Assembly: GCA_027063745.1 (NCBI GenBank)
Contig: JAMORG010000052.1
Location: 1-38,517, forward strand
DNA length: 38,517 nt
Origin: Sulfurimonas sp.
Lineage (GTDB): Bacteria > Campylobacterota > Campylobacteria > Campylobacterales > Sulfurimonadaceae
Direction of reading: 5' to 3'
Below the pieces are notes generated by a model. That model was not told where the DNA came from and searched no databases. It saw nothing but the letters and a program-made list of their open reading frames with translations. Within the stretch, counting starts at the first letter, position 1; every line of letters starts with the position of its first letter. Both the position numbers and the translations under genes were made by a program. Positions 24,228-33,336 of the stretch are shown here, piece by piece.

Positions 24228-25762
24228 AACAGAGTTACCTTTAATTCAGCAAGATATGTTTTAAATTTATCATCATATTTGATTTCATTCAAATCAAATC
24301 TATACTTCCCTTCATGAATTTTTGTAATATATTCTACTAGTTTTGTTATTTGTCTGTCCGTCGGTGCAACAAGATGCATTGATAGTGTTTGTTTTTCATC
24401 TTTTTCTGTATAGAAAGCCTCTTCAATATTTACATTGAATTTATTTAAATCTTTTGTAAATAATGCAAGTAGTTTTGCCTTCATAGGATAGTCCACTTTG
24501 ACTTTATGAATTTTCATTAAGGTGTTTTTCTTCTCAATATACTCTTTCTTTTCAGCTTCTAAAAGTTTGAGTGCTTTTTGTTTGTCAGCCTGACGACTTC
24601 GAATCATTGCTTCTCTTGTTATTTTGAGGTTGTGCACTTCTTTGAACTCTTGTCGTAAGAGATCTTTTTGTAACTGTTGTGCATACGTAAGCACCCAGTA
24701 CGTAATTGGGTATGCAAATGCAAGAGCAAATACTGCTAATATTAAGATGATAAGCTTACCACTTTCTCTTTTTATGAATTTTGGCGGGCGTTTGTACACA
24801 GTGAAGTTGCACTCATATTTTTCATCTGAAGGTAAGAGTGTATAAAGCTGCATTAATGCATGCATTTGATCTACATAATAGTTTTCACTGAGTTCAAAAC
24901 CATAATTGAATTCAAAAGGACTAGAAGGAATATTGAGTTCAAATTCAAGTATTTCATATAATTCTGTTTTTGTTTTTTCTTGAGAACCAATATAAATATG
25001 CTCAAGCTTGTCTATTTCAAATGCTCTTTTTGCATAAGTTAAAATATCATTAATATTAGAGATAAGCTCTTTATAGAGTTTTATAAAGTACTCTTTATAA
25101 TCGCTTTGTGTTGTTTTTAAGTCTGCATTTTGGTAGAAGTCTAAAAAATCATCGTAAGGAATACGTTCACCATAAAGGTCACAAAATCTTTCATGCAGAT
25201 CTATAAGGGAGAATTTTAGTGATTTCGTATAAACAAAATCCTGGTTTCTGTATATGGTAAGTGATGCATCATTTTCCTGAATATATATAAAACAGTGTAC
25301 ATCACTGTTTTCAATCAGTTCTTTTGAATAAAGTGATTTTATTAAAAGTGGAGCAGGTATTATTACATCAATATATTTGACTTTTTCAACAACATTTTTA
25401 AAGCGTTCTTGAAGATCATTGGGATCAACAATAAAAACATGAAAGTGACGGTTCTCTTCATCTAAAGTGTCAAATGTTTCAATAGAGTGAATATTGTATT
25501 CAATCGCCTGATCAAGTGCAAGTTCATCATATGCTTTTGAATTGATAGCATCATATAAATCTTCTTCAGGAATATTTTTACTAATTTCAATTTGTGCTGT
25601 AATAAAATCTCTTGTATTTAAATATGAAATTACAAATTGATCTTTTGCATATGCGGGACTTTTCGTTTCTGTCAAAAAGCTTGAAACACCACTACAATAG
25701 GTATCTTTATAAGGATTAACAGATAGTACAGAAGAAAACGAGTTAGATGATGATGTACTCAT
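24224..25762 (-). CDS. GspL-like / PilM-PilN fusion protein
   Basis: A 512-residue protein with a long cytoplasmic part (about 1-330), one membrane helix (about 335-357, LIILILAVFALAFAYPIT), a coiled coil (about 360-415) and a small periplasmic ferredoxin-like domain (about 425-512). This is the layout of GspL and of a PilM actin-like domain joined to PilN. The usual PilM GIDIG nucleotide motif is not seen. Such proteins tie the cytoplasmic ATPase to the periplasmic alignment complex. The start at 25762 lies 11 bases after the csd4 stop; the next gene, PilO-like, overlaps its end. Confidence 0.8.
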   Translation of the reverse strand: MSTSSSNSFSSVLSVNPYKDTYCSGVSSFLTETKSPAYAKDQFVISYLNTRDFITAQIEISKNIPEEDLYDAINSKAYDELALDQAIEYNIHSIETFDTLDEENRHFHVFIVDPNDLQERFKNVVEKVKYIDVIIPAPLLIKSLYSKELIENSDVHCFIYIQENDASLTIYRNQDFVYTKSLKFSLIDLHERFCDLYGERIPYDDFLDFYQNADLKTTQSDYKEYFIKLYKELISNINDILTYAKRAFEIDKLEHIYIGSQEKTKTELYEILEFELNIPSSPFEFNYGFELSENYYVDQMHALMQLYTLLPSDEKYECNFTVYKRPPKFIKRESGKLIILILAVFALAFAYPITYWVLTYAQQLQKDLLRQEFKEVHNLKITREAMIRSRQADKQKALKLLEAEKKEYIEKKNTLMKIHKVKVDYPMKAKLLALFTKDLNKFNVNIEEAFYTEKDEKQTLSMHLVAPTDRQITKLVEYITKIHEGKYRFDLNEIKYDDKFKTYLAELKVTLL

Positions 25763-25773
25763 TAATTACAATC

Positions 25774-27063
25774 CTATTTGAATTTTGCCATAATCATTGA
25801 ACAAAATTCATCATTTTTATAAAATTCAACCCTGTAAACTTTGTTCTTGGTATCAACAGCATAGTGCTTGTTTAGTTGCTTGAGTGAGATCGTCTCTTCA
25901 CTCTCATCCGCTTTTTTACTGTGATAACCAATAATATTTACACGATAATCTTTTTCTTTAATAACTTTAAAATCGTCATTTACTTGAAAAGTTGAAGCTT
26001 TTTGTATAAAAACTTTTTTTCCATCTATCTCAAAAGGATAGCTTTCTTTACATTTTGAAGCAATTTTAAAGTATTGAGGTCGTAGTGAAGTGACTTTGAT
26101 ATTTCCAATATATATGTCAAAAATCCCACTAGACCGTTTCTTTACAGCTCCCAATGGGTGGGAGAAGTTAAATTCATTACTTTTCGATTTTATCGGAATA
26201 TAGCTTAAAGATTTTTTGATATTGTTTAAATTTAACAAAATATTGTGATTTATTGCCAAAGTTCCATAATTTTTTATTATTTTTGCGACATTTTTCTCAT
26301 TTAAGTCAAAATCCCTACTGTATTTAATTTGCATTATTTTCATAAACTCTTCAATTGCCAGAAGTTGATAAAAGACCTTTTGAGAAAGTGATGAGAGATT
26401 TTTACTTGTTTCAATTGCAAAGGCAGGTTTGTTGTGTGTAACTGCAAAGTATGTTAGTGAAAGTTGCATTGCTTCATCTTCATATTTTGTTTTTGTATTT
26501 TTAACATTAAAACTGTGATGTTTTTTTAAAAGGCGTTTATTGACATTGAGGCGTACTTCTTCTGCAATTTTATTAAGATCATTAAATGGCTGTTTTAATT
26601 TGAGCTTACACTGATCGATGACGCATGTTTGTCCCCATGCATTTGGATTAAAAATGCTTCCTTGATTTTTTTTTCTGTAAAATCCATGTCCGTCATGTAA
26701 GTTTAGAACTAAAGAGACTTTTGGCTCAAGAATGATTTTTTTAACTGCTTCAACTGTCTGTTTATCTTTATCATTTTTTTTTATTTTTGCAAATTTTCTA
26801 TTCATATCTCCATAAACACCACGTTTATATTGAATAATACTCTCTTTGTTAAGATTAGGTATGATCCACAGATTTTTAGAAAGTATAGTGTAGTGAGATG
26901 CTAAAATGGCAGGTGCAAAATATCCACCTGGCTCATTTCCATGAATGCCGCCTATAACTAAAAGTGTTGTATTTGAGTCAGGATTTTCTTTTTTTATAAG
27001 GTTTAGATTTTGTGTAGCATAAAGAGTTATATACAGAGATAGAAGAGCAATAACTAATTTCAT
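25774..27063 (-). CDS. csd4: Csd4/Pgp1-type D,L-carboxypeptidase (M14 family)
   Basis: Periplasmic zinc peptidase that trims peptidoglycan tripeptides to dipeptides and sets helical cell shape in Helicobacter (Csd4) and Campylobacter (Pgp1). In 429 residues it has a signal peptide (about 1-16), the M14 zinc motif GGIHGNEPGG with His41 and Glu44, the third ligand His123 in NLHDGHGF, and a probable catalytic Glu in AFAIETSKNL. A beta-rich C-terminal half follows, as in Csd4. H. pylori Csd4 has a Gln as first zinc ligand; here it is the usual His. It follows the Csd6-like gene by 2 bases. Confidence 0.87.
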   Translation of the reverse strand: MKLVIALLSLYITLYATQNLNLIKKENPDSNTTLLVIGGIHGNEPGGYFAPAILASHYTILSKNLWIIPNLNKESIIQYKRGVYGDMNRKFAKIKKNDKDKQTVEAVKKIILEPKVSLVLNLHDGHGFYRKKNQGSIFNPNAWGQTCVIDQCKLKLKQPFNDLNKIAEEVRLNVNKRLLKKHHSFNVKNTKTKYEDEAMQLSLTYFAVTHNKPAFAIETSKNLSSLSQKVFYQLLAIEEFMKIMQIKYSRDFDLNEKNVAKIIKNYGTLAINHNILLNLNNIKKSLSYIPIKSKSNEFNFSHPLGAVKKRSSGIFDIYIGNIKVTSLRPQYFKIASKCKESYPFEIDGKKVFIQKASTFQVNDDFKVIKEKDYRVNIIGYHSKKADESEETISLKQLNKHYAVDTKNKVYRVEFYKNDEFCSMIMAKFK

Positions 27064-27065
27064 AA

Positions 27066-28052
27066 TTACTGCTCCGTTAAGATACTGATTTTGTTATCAA
27101 TACGTTTTACAATAAGAACTTTTTCTCCTGAAAAACTAAAACTGTCTGATTTATAATCTTCATGGAAAGTAAGTTTATAAAGATTCTTTTTCCCGGGGTA
27201 GGGGATGAGATTTATATCTGTAAAACGAATACGTTTTTGCTCATTTTTAGAAAAAATACGTTTTTTATATTGTTTAAAACGTTCAATGTCCATACCGTCA
27301 AAACGCTTGAAATTAGGATCATAAAAACTGAGATACTCATCAATATTATTATATATCCATGCATATCGCCAGGCAAAAATATTAGAGAGTACTTGTGCTA
27401 GGTCATTTTTTGAAATTTTGGTATTTACACTCTTTTCATTTATAATTAAAATAGTTTTATTGATATCAATATTTTTATCAAGACATTCTATACTTTTGTT
27501 GTTAATAGCGATGCAACCTTTTGTATACTCATCTCTTTTTTGCTCAATAGGTAGACCGTGTATCCATATTCCCTGTCCGGTTTTGTTTTGATACTTGTCA
27601 TAAAGATTAGGATATGAAGTAACAAATGCCATCGGACCATAAAAAGAGTCTAGTTTGGTGATTTTTTTGACGATATCATAAACACCAACAGGTGTACGCA
27701 GGTCACCCTCTCTTATCTTGTCACCTTTCATTTTCCCGGTATAGGCATTATACTCTTTTTGTAGTTTGAATTTTCCTTTGGCATCTTTTTGATAGACAGT
27801 AAGTTTTGATTGCGATTTATCACAAGTCAAAACATTGACATATGATTCTAAAAAACCAAAAGAGGTGTCTCTGTTTTGGAGATACTTTTGCCAATACTCT
27901 TGTGAAGAGAGTTTCTTGTCTAATTTTTTCTCGATGTTTACTATGCCATTAACACGGTATTCGGTTAATATATCATGTTCTTTTGCTTGTAATGTTGCAA
28001 GGCCTAAAGTAAAAGCCAATGTAGATGTTATTAATCTATTTATTAGGGTCAT
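27066..28052 (-). CDS. csd6: Csd6/Pgp2-type L,D-carboxypeptidase (YkuD fold)
   Basis: Periplasmic peptidase that trims peptidoglycan tetrapeptides to tripeptides, supplying the substrate of Csd4. The 328-residue length matches H. pylori Csd6. A signal peptide (about 1-23, ending LQA) precedes a YkuD domain (about 70-205) with His165 in WIHG and catalytic Cys180 in TKGCIAI. The C-terminal part (about 215-328) has the NTF2-like pattern of Csd6 (WRYAWIYNNIDEYLSFYDP). The gene overlaps era by 17 bases and abuts csd4, so the two sequential trimming enzymes are coupled. Confidence 0.9.
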   Translation of the reverse strand: MTLINRLITSTLAFTLGLATLQAKEHDILTEYRVNGIVNIEKKLDKKLSSQEYWQKYLQNRDTSFGFLESYVNVLTCDKSQSKLTVYQKDAKGKFKLQKEYNAYTGKMKGDKIREGDLRTPVGVYDIVKKITKLDSFYGPMAFVTSYPNLYDKYQNKTGQGIWIHGLPIEQKRDEYTKGCIAINNKSIECLDKNIDINKTILIINEKSVNTKISKNDLAQVLSNIFAWRYAWIYNNIDEYLSFYDPNFKRFDGMDIERFKQYKKRIFSKNEQKRIRFTDINLIPYPGKKNLYKLTFHEDYKSDSFSFSGEKVLIVKRIDNKISILTEQ

Positions 28053-28920
28053 ATCCGATCTCTTGTAGAAAATTTTTATCTTTTGTCCAACCTTTTTTTA
28101 CAGTGACCTGAAGATTAAGGTAGGCTTTTTTGCCACTTAGGCGTTCTATTTTTTGACGAGCAGACTTACCTATACGTTTGATGGCTTCGCCTTTTTTACC
28201 GATGATGATTCCTTTTTGGGACTCTTTTTCGATGATGATTGTTGCATAGATTCTGTCGATTCCATCATCTTCTTCAATAGAGTCAATAAGAACGTCTGAC
28301 TCATAAGGCACTTCATCACTGATATTTTCAAAAATTGCCTCACGGATAAAGCCTGCATAGATATCACGAAGATACTCACTTGTCAAATCTTCAGGATCAT
28401 ACAAATATGGAGATTCTGGAAGATATTTTGCAATAGTGTCAAGCAGGTCTTTGTGTCCTACTTTTCTAGGAATTGCTATAGGGATAAGTGCTTTAAAGTA
28501 GTCTGAATATTTATTATACTGACCGATTTTTTTAAGTAGTTTTTCTTGAGATACCTGGTCTATTTTGGAGAGGGCAATAATATGAGGAATATTCTTTTTA
28601 TTTAGCTCTAAAAATCGCTCATAATGTTTAAGATCATCTGTAACGGGAGCAAGATAGACGATAAGATCACAATCTCCCATCGCTTTAAGTGCTTCATCAA
28701 GCATGTACTGATTGAGCACTTTTTCTTTCTCATGAAGTCCCGGAGTATCTACAAAGATAATCTGTGTATCTCCATGCATTACAATTGCATTGGAGCGTTT
28801 TCTTGTTGCATTGGCCTTTTGGCTGACCATTGCTATCTTCTCTCCCAAAAGAGAGTTCATTAGTGTACTTTTTCCTGCATTAGGACGTCCTATTAAAGAG
28901 ACGAATCCAGCTTTTGTCAT
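28036..28920 (-). CDS. era: GTPase Era
   Basis: Ribosome-assembly GTPase that binds the 3' end of 16S rRNA. In 294 residues the GTPase domain has G1 GRPNAGKST, G3 DTPGLHEKE and G4 SKID (in ALSKIDQV); the G2 region is TRKRSNA. The C-terminal KH domain (about 200-285) has the GIIIGKKGEAIKRIG RNA-binding loop. The start at 28920 has AAAAGG at 9 bases. It is preceded by a structured leader and its end overlaps csd6. Confidence 0.96.
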   Translation of the reverse strand: MTKAGFVSLIGRPNAGKSTLMNSLLGEKIAMVSQKANATRKRSNAIVMHGDTQIIFVDTPGLHEKEKVLNQYMLDEALKAMGDCDLIVYLAPVTDDLKHYERFLELNKKNIPHIIALSKIDQVSQEKLLKKIGQYNKYSDYFKALIPIAIPRKVGHKDLLDTIAKYLPESPYLYDPEDLTSEYLRDIYAGFIREAIFENISDEVPYESDVLIDSIEEDDGIDRIYATIIIEKESQKGIIIGKKGEAIKRIGKSARQKIERLSGKKAYLNLQVTVKKGWTKDKNFLQEIGYDPNK

Positions 28921-28944
28921 CTGTTTTTACCTTTTTTTGTTTTA

Positions 28945-29006
28945 CAGAGACAAAGCCTCTAAGTCTGTTTGAGAGACTATCTCTGCATTGTTTTTTAATT
29001 ATTATA
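28945..29006 (-). promoter_or_regulatory. Possible era promoter and structured 5' leader
   Basis: On the minus strand TATAAT at 29001-29006 overlaps the hslU stop codon and would start transcription near 28994. The leader then contains an outer stem CAGAGA/TCTCTG (28945-28950 with 28980-28985) enclosing an inner stem AGTCT/AGACT (28962-28966 with 28974-28978, 7-base loop). No T-tract follows, so a terminator is unlikely. It may set mRNA processing or era expression. Confidence 0.45.
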
Positions 29007-30333
29007 AAATGTAGCGTGAGAGGTCATCATCTTCGACAACTTCATCGAGTTTCTCATGCACAAGCTCTTTTGTCACAACAAACTCTTTACCCTTATACTC
29101 ATCAGCATCAAAACTGATATCTTCAAGAATTCTCTCCAATACAGTATGTAAGCGTCTAGCCCCGATATCTTCTGCTGTCTCATTTGCGCGATGTGCAAGT
29201 TTCGCTATTGTTTTGACTGCTTCATCATCAAAAACAAGTTTCATTCCCTCAACACTTAAAAGTGCCTCATACTGTTTTAGCAGTGAGTTTTCAGTTTGCG
29301 TGAGGATGGCATAGAGAGTTTCCTCAGTAAGTGATTCAAGCTCAACTCTGAGTGGAAAACGACCTTGCAGTTCAGGAATCAAGTCACTTGGTTTACTGAC
29401 ATGAAATGCACCTGCTGCAATAAAGAGAATATGGTCAGTGTTAATTGTTCCATACTTTGTTGACACACTGCTTCCCTCTACGATTGGTAGAAGATCACGT
29501 TGCACACCCTCTTTTGAAGGGTCATTGCGACCATTTGATTTTTCACTGAGTGCAATTTTATCTATCTCATCCAAAAAGATGATGCCACCATTCTCAGCAC
29601 GGCGAAGAGCTTCTGCTGTAATACTTGTCATATCAAGCAGTTTTGCACTTGCCTCTTGACGAAGGAGCATTTTTGCATCTTTTACCGTGACTTCTCTTTT
29701 GTTGTCCTCTTTAGAGAGTGTAGAGAAGACTTTAGAAAAGCTCTCTTGAACTTTTGCCATTTCCGGTGGAAGATTTGTATCGTTAAACTCAACAGAAGCA
29801 GACTTTTCTATATCTATCTCTATTGTTTTATCATCCATCTCACCAGATTCTACGCGCTTCTCCATTGCTTCAAGCAGGCGCTGATAATCATCTTTTTTAC
29901 TCTCACTAGCTCCCGGAGGAAGAGGAGGTACCAGTTTGTCTGTGATACGATTGATAATGTAGTTTTCAATTTTTTGGTGATTTTCTTCTTCTTTCTCCGC
30001 TTTTACAATGGAGATAGAGTTTACTACCAAGTCACGAATCATAGACTCTACATCACGCCCGACAAAACCAACCTCAGTATATTTTGATGCTTCTACTTTG
30101 ATGAATGGAACTTTCATCATCTTTGCAAGTCTGCGTGAGATCTCTGTTTTACCAACACCTGTTGAGCCTATCATCAGAATGTTTTTTGGTTTTATCTCCT
30201 GTTGCATCTCAGCATCAAGCTGCATACGACGGTATCTTGTACGAAGTGCAAGTGCTATGGTCTTTTTGGCATTTTTTTGTCCTATGACATATTTGTCAAG
30301 ATAGTTTACTATCTCTTTTGGTGTCATATTCAT
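29002..30333 (-). CDS. hslU: ATP-dependent protease ATPase subunit HslU
   Basis: AAA+ unfoldase of the HslUV (ClpYQ) proteasome-like protease. In 443 residues it shows the MTPKEIVNYLDKYVIGQ start, Walker A GSTGVGKTE, the pore motif region KYTEVGFVGRDVES, an inserted I domain (about 110-240), Walker B GIIFLDEID and a C-terminal domain ending DLSRYIL, the tail that inserts into HslV. The start codon shares one base with the hslV stop region, indicating translational coupling. Confidence 0.97.
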   Translation of the reverse strand: MNMTPKEIVNYLDKYVIGQKNAKKTIALALRTRYRRMQLDAEMQQEIKPKNILMIGSTGVGKTEISRRLAKMMKVPFIKVEASKYTEVGFVGRDVESMIRDLVVNSISIVKAEKEEENHQKIENYIINRITDKLVPPLPPGASESKKDDYQRLLEAMEKRVESGEMDDKTIEIDIEKSASVEFNDTNLPPEMAKVQESFSKVFSTLSKEDNKREVTVKDAKMLLRQEASAKLLDMTSITAEALRRAENGGIIFLDEIDKIALSEKSNGRNDPSKEGVQRDLLPIVEGSSVSTKYGTINTDHILFIAAGAFHVSKPSDLIPELQGRFPLRVELESLTEETLYAILTQTENSLLKQYEALLSVEGMKLVFDDEAVKTIAKLAHRANETAEDIGARRLHTVLERILEDISFDADEYKGKEFVVTKELVHEKLDEVVEDDDLSRYIL

Positions 30334-30875
30334 TATCTGTCATCCTCTAAGATTAGTGTTTTGATATTATGATTTGTGTAGATACATAAGTCAGCTGCGA
30401 TAGAGAGAGACTCTTTTACAAGCTCTTCTTCATCCATCTTCGCATGTTTTTTGAGTGCGCGTGCAGCAGAGATGGCAAAGTTGCCACCACTACCGATGGA
30501 AGCTATCTCACCATCTTCAGGCTCAACGACATCTCCGTTTCCTGTAAGAATGAAGATATGATCGTTGTTAAGTACAATCATCATTGCTTCAAGACGGCGC
30601 AGTACTTTATCTTTTCTCCAAGCCTTAGAGAACTCGACAACGGACTTTAAAATATCCCCTTTTTTATTCTCTAAAAACTCTTCAAACATATCAAAAAGAT
30701 TAAATGCATCAGCAGTACTTCCGGCAAATCCTGCAAGGATCTTACCGTGATGAAGTCTGCGGATCTTTGTTGCATTGCCCTTTAAAACACTGTTTCCAAA
30801 AGTAACCTGACCGTCACCACCGATGACAGCCTTGTTTTTTCCTTTGTATGCCAGTATAGTAGTAGCATCAAACAT
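30333..30875 (-). CDS. hslV: ATP-dependent protease peptidase subunit HslV
   Basis: Proteasome-beta-like threonine peptidase of HslUV, 180 residues. The N-terminus reads [13 protein letters not shown], so the catalytic Thr (Thr5) is preceded by four residues and must be exposed by cleavage beyond simple Met removal. The same type of leader is known from Helicobacter HslV. Other motifs are [25 protein letters not shown], and the metal-site loop [14 protein letters not shown]. It shares a base with both rplI and hslU at its ends. Confidence 0.96.
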   Translation of the reverse strand: MFDATTILAYKGKNKAVIGGDGQVTFGNSVLKGNATKIRRLHHGKILAGFAGSTADAFNLFDMFEEFLENKKGDILKSVVEFSKAWRKDKVLRRLEAMMIVLNNDHIFILTGNGDVVEPEDGEIASIGSGGNFAISAARALKKHAKMDEEELVKESLSIAADLCIYTNHNIKTLILEDDR

Positions 30876-31321
30876 TATTCGCCTTGCACATCAACGTGAA
30901 GTGTCGCATGAATACCATGGCCTAGTTTAAGGTCAACTTCATGCTCACCGACACTTTTGATAACTTTTTTATCTGTAATATGCTTTTTGTCAATCTCAAT
31001 ACCATGCTGTTCTTTGAGTGCGTGAGCAATCTCATCTTTTGTAACAGCGCCAAAAAGGTGACCATTTTGACCAAGTTTTTTTGTAATGACTATCTCTAAC
31101 TTGTCAAGTTTTTCTGCCATCTCTTTAAGACGTGCAAGCTCTGCAGCTTCTTCTTCGGCTTTTCGTTTGAGCTGTGCTTCATGTTCAGCGATGATCTCAG
31201 GTGTAGCAGGTTTTGCAAATCCTTTTTTTATAAGAAAGTTTTGACCATAACCCGGTTTTACCTCTTTTACTTCACCAGCACTACCCAAACTTTTTACATC
31301 TTTTATAAGAAGTACTTTCAT
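30875..31321 (-). CDS. rplI: 50S ribosomal protein L9
   Basis: Large-subunit ribosomal protein of 148 residues: an N-terminal RNA-binding domain ([30 protein letters not shown], seen here as its first and second halves), a long connecting helix (about 41-75) and a C-terminal domain ([21 protein letters not shown]). Placement next to hslV rather than rpsF/rpsR/ssb is the arrangement common in Campylobacterota. It begins 10 bases after the FTR-rhodanese gene. Confidence 0.97.
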   Translation of the reverse strand: MKVLLIKDVKSLGSAGEVKEVKPGYGQNFLIKKGFAKPATPEIIAEHEAQLKRKAEEEAAELARLKEMAEKLDKLEIVITKKLGQNGHLFGAVTKDEIAHALKEQHGIEIDKKHITDKKVIKSVGEHEVDLKLGHGIHATLHVDVQGE

Positions 31322-31331
31322 TCTTATCTCC

Positions 31332-32069
31332 TTATCTTTCTATTTCACCAGGATATGCAACAATTCCGTTTGTTAAGTTCCCAATTTTTGTATATCCGTT
31401 ATCTACTAAAATTCTTGCAACATGTGCAGAACGACTACCCACATGACAGTAGAGGATGATATTGTCATCTTTGCCAAGTTTTGCTTCTTCCCATGTTTGA
31501 AAGAATGATGAAGTAGGTACAAGTTTGTCAGCGCCTTTGATATGACCCATTTGCCACTCCATGTATTCACGAACATCTACAAGAGTGAACTTTACCATAC
31601 CAAGCTCACGCGCTTCAAGAAGTGAAACAAGCTCATCACCGTCTAGCTCATCTTTGTTTACAAGAATTTCGCACTCCTCTTTGGTAAGACCGCGTGAGTG
31701 GTTGTGAACTACCTCTTCCATACCAAGCTCAATTCTTTTTTTCTCTGCAAACTCCGGTGTACAGAAGATTCCACAGTGACAAACACCATTTTCAGGAATC
31801 TCTTTTTCAATTGCCGGTTTACAAGGGCAGATACGATCATCTACTGATTTTGGTTTACCGTTCTCTTCTACAACCATAAAACATGGGCAAAATCTTTTTT
31901 TGTACATTATCTTGTTGCGTGCCAGCCCCATCTGTACGCCTTCATTTACCTCTTCTTGTGGGTTATATACCCATCCAAATTGTGCATTTACTTTATCCGT
32001 AAATTTTATTGTTTTTTCAAGCTCTGCCTGAAATTCAGGTGAGTTCATATCAATTTTAATCATACTCAT
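31332..32069 (-). CDS. Ferredoxin-thioredoxin reductase catalytic domain fused to rhodanese
   Basis: A 245-residue soluble fusion. Residues about 10-110 form an FTR catalytic (beta-chain) domain with CPC (61-63), CPC (81-83) and CHC (97-99), the motif set that binds a 4Fe-4S cluster and the redox-active disulfide, plus Cys103. Residues about 140-245 form a rhodanese domain with VDVREYMEWQMGHIKGA and active-site Cys208 in LYCHVGSRSAH. FTR passes ferredoxin electrons to thioredoxin-like disulfides; rhodanese carries persulfide sulfur. The fusion suggests ferredoxin-driven release or handling of sulfane sulfur. It lies 12 bases after argG. Confidence 0.88.
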   Translation of the reverse strand: MSMIKIDMNSPEFQAELEKTIKFTDKVNAQFGWVYNPQEEVNEGVQMGLARNKIMYKKRFCPCFMVVEENGKPKSVDDRICPCKPAIEKEIPENGVCHCGIFCTPEFAEKKRIELGMEEVVHNHSRGLTKEECEILVNKDELDGDELVSLLEARELGMVKFTLVDVREYMEWQMGHIKGADKLVPTSSFFQTWEEAKLGKDDNIILYCHVGSRSAHVARILVDNGYTKIGNLTNGIVAYPGEIER

Positions 32070-32081
32070 ACTATTTTCCCC

Positions 32082-33302
32082 TTATTTTTTGTTCTGTCTT
32101 GCTTTACCCTCTATGATAAAACGTAATGCGTTTAGTTTAATAAAACCTTCGGCATCTTTTTGGTTATATACTTCATCTTCTTCAAAAGTTGAATATTCTG
32201 GGTTAAAAAGTGACACATCAGACCATCTTCCAACCACTGTTACATTTCCTTTGTAGAGTTTGAGTCTTACTGTTCCTTCTACAAATTCCTGTGTCTTGTC
32301 AATTGCAGCTTGAAGCATTTCACGCTCTGGTGCAAACCAGAAACCGTTATAGATAAGTTTTGCATATCTTGGCATCATCTCATCTTTAAGGTGTGCAGCC
32401 TCACGGTCAAGTGTGATAGACTCCATTGCACGGTGTGCCTTTAGCATAATAGTTCCACCCGGAGTCTCATAACATCCACGAGCTTTCATTCCAACAAAAC
32501 GGTTCTCAACGATGTCAACACGACCGATGCCATGCTTTCCGCCAAGCTCATTTAGTGTTTTAAGCATAGTAGCTGGACTTAGCTCCTTACCGTTTAGTGC
32601 TACTGGGTCACCGTTTTTGTAAGTAAGTTCGATGTACTCTGGCTCATCAGGAGCTTTTTCTGGAGAGTTTGTCCATAACCACATAGACTCTTCAGGTTCA
32701 GCTGCAGGGTCTTCTAAAATACCACCTTCATAAGAGATATGTAGAAGGTTTGCATCCATTGAGTATGGAGATTTTTTCCCTTTTTTCTCGATTTGTATGC
32801 CGTGCTTTGCAGCATATGCCAAAAGTTTCTCACGTGAGTTTAAGTCCCACTCTCTCCAAGGTGCGATGATAGTAAGTGTAGCATCCTGGCTTAAGTATCC
32901 AAGCTCAAAACGTACTTGGTCGTTTCCTTTACCCGTTGCGCCGTGACTTACACCATCAGCTCCTGTGATCTTTGCAATCTCTGCTTGACGTTTTGCAATC
33001 AGTGGACGAGCAATAGATGTCCCTAAAAGATATTCACCTTCATAGATTGCGTTTGCTCTAAACATTGGGTAAACAAAATCTCTAACAAACTCTTCACGCA
33101 AGTCATCGATGAAAATATTTTCAGGTTTAATTCCTAATTCAAGTGCTTTCTTGCGAGCCGGTTCAAGCTCTTCACCTTGTCCTAAATCTGCGGTAAATGT
33201 TACAACTTCACATTTGTACTCATCTTGCAGCCATTTTAAAATAACACTAGTGTCGAGTCCGCCAGAGTAGGCAAGTACTACTTTTTTTACACTTTTTTTC
33301 AT
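32082..33302 (-). CDS. argG: Argininosuccinate synthase
   Basis: Joins citrulline and aspartate with ATP in arginine synthesis. The 406 residues carry the ATP pyrophosphatase loop [36 protein letters not shown] and [17 protein letters not shown]. An in-frame GTG lies at 33305, but the ATG at 33302 has AAAAGG at 8-base spacing and gives the usual MKK start, so it is preferred. It is the first gene of the 17-gene minus-strand run and has its own -10 element. Confidence 0.97.
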   Translation of the reverse strand: MKKSVKKVVLAYSGGLDTSVILKWLQDEYKCEVVTFTADLGQGEELEPARKKALELGIKPENIFIDDLREEFVRDFVYPMFRANAIYEGEYLLGTSIARPLIAKRQAEIAKITGADGVSHGATGKGNDQVRFELGYLSQDATLTIIAPWREWDLNSREKLLAYAAKHGIQIEKKGKKSPYSMDANLLHISYEGGILEDPAAEPEESMWLWTNSPEKAPDEPEYIELTYKNGDPVALNGKELSPATMLKTLNELGGKHGIGRVDIVENRFVGMKARGCYETPGGTIMLKAHRAMESITLDREAAHLKDEMMPRYAKLIYNGFWFAPEREMLQAAIDKTQEFVEGTVRLKLYKGNVTVVGRWSDVSLFNPEYSTFEEDEVYNQKDAEGFIKLNALRFIIEGKARQNKK

Positions 33303-33336
33303 CACATAAACCTTTTGTTGTAAAATAATTATCGCG

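Noticed and set aside
29656-30087. Plus-strand frame of 143 residues, Phe-rich
   Set aside because: Antisense to the strongly conserved hslU; no start signal and a biased composition typical of shadow frames.
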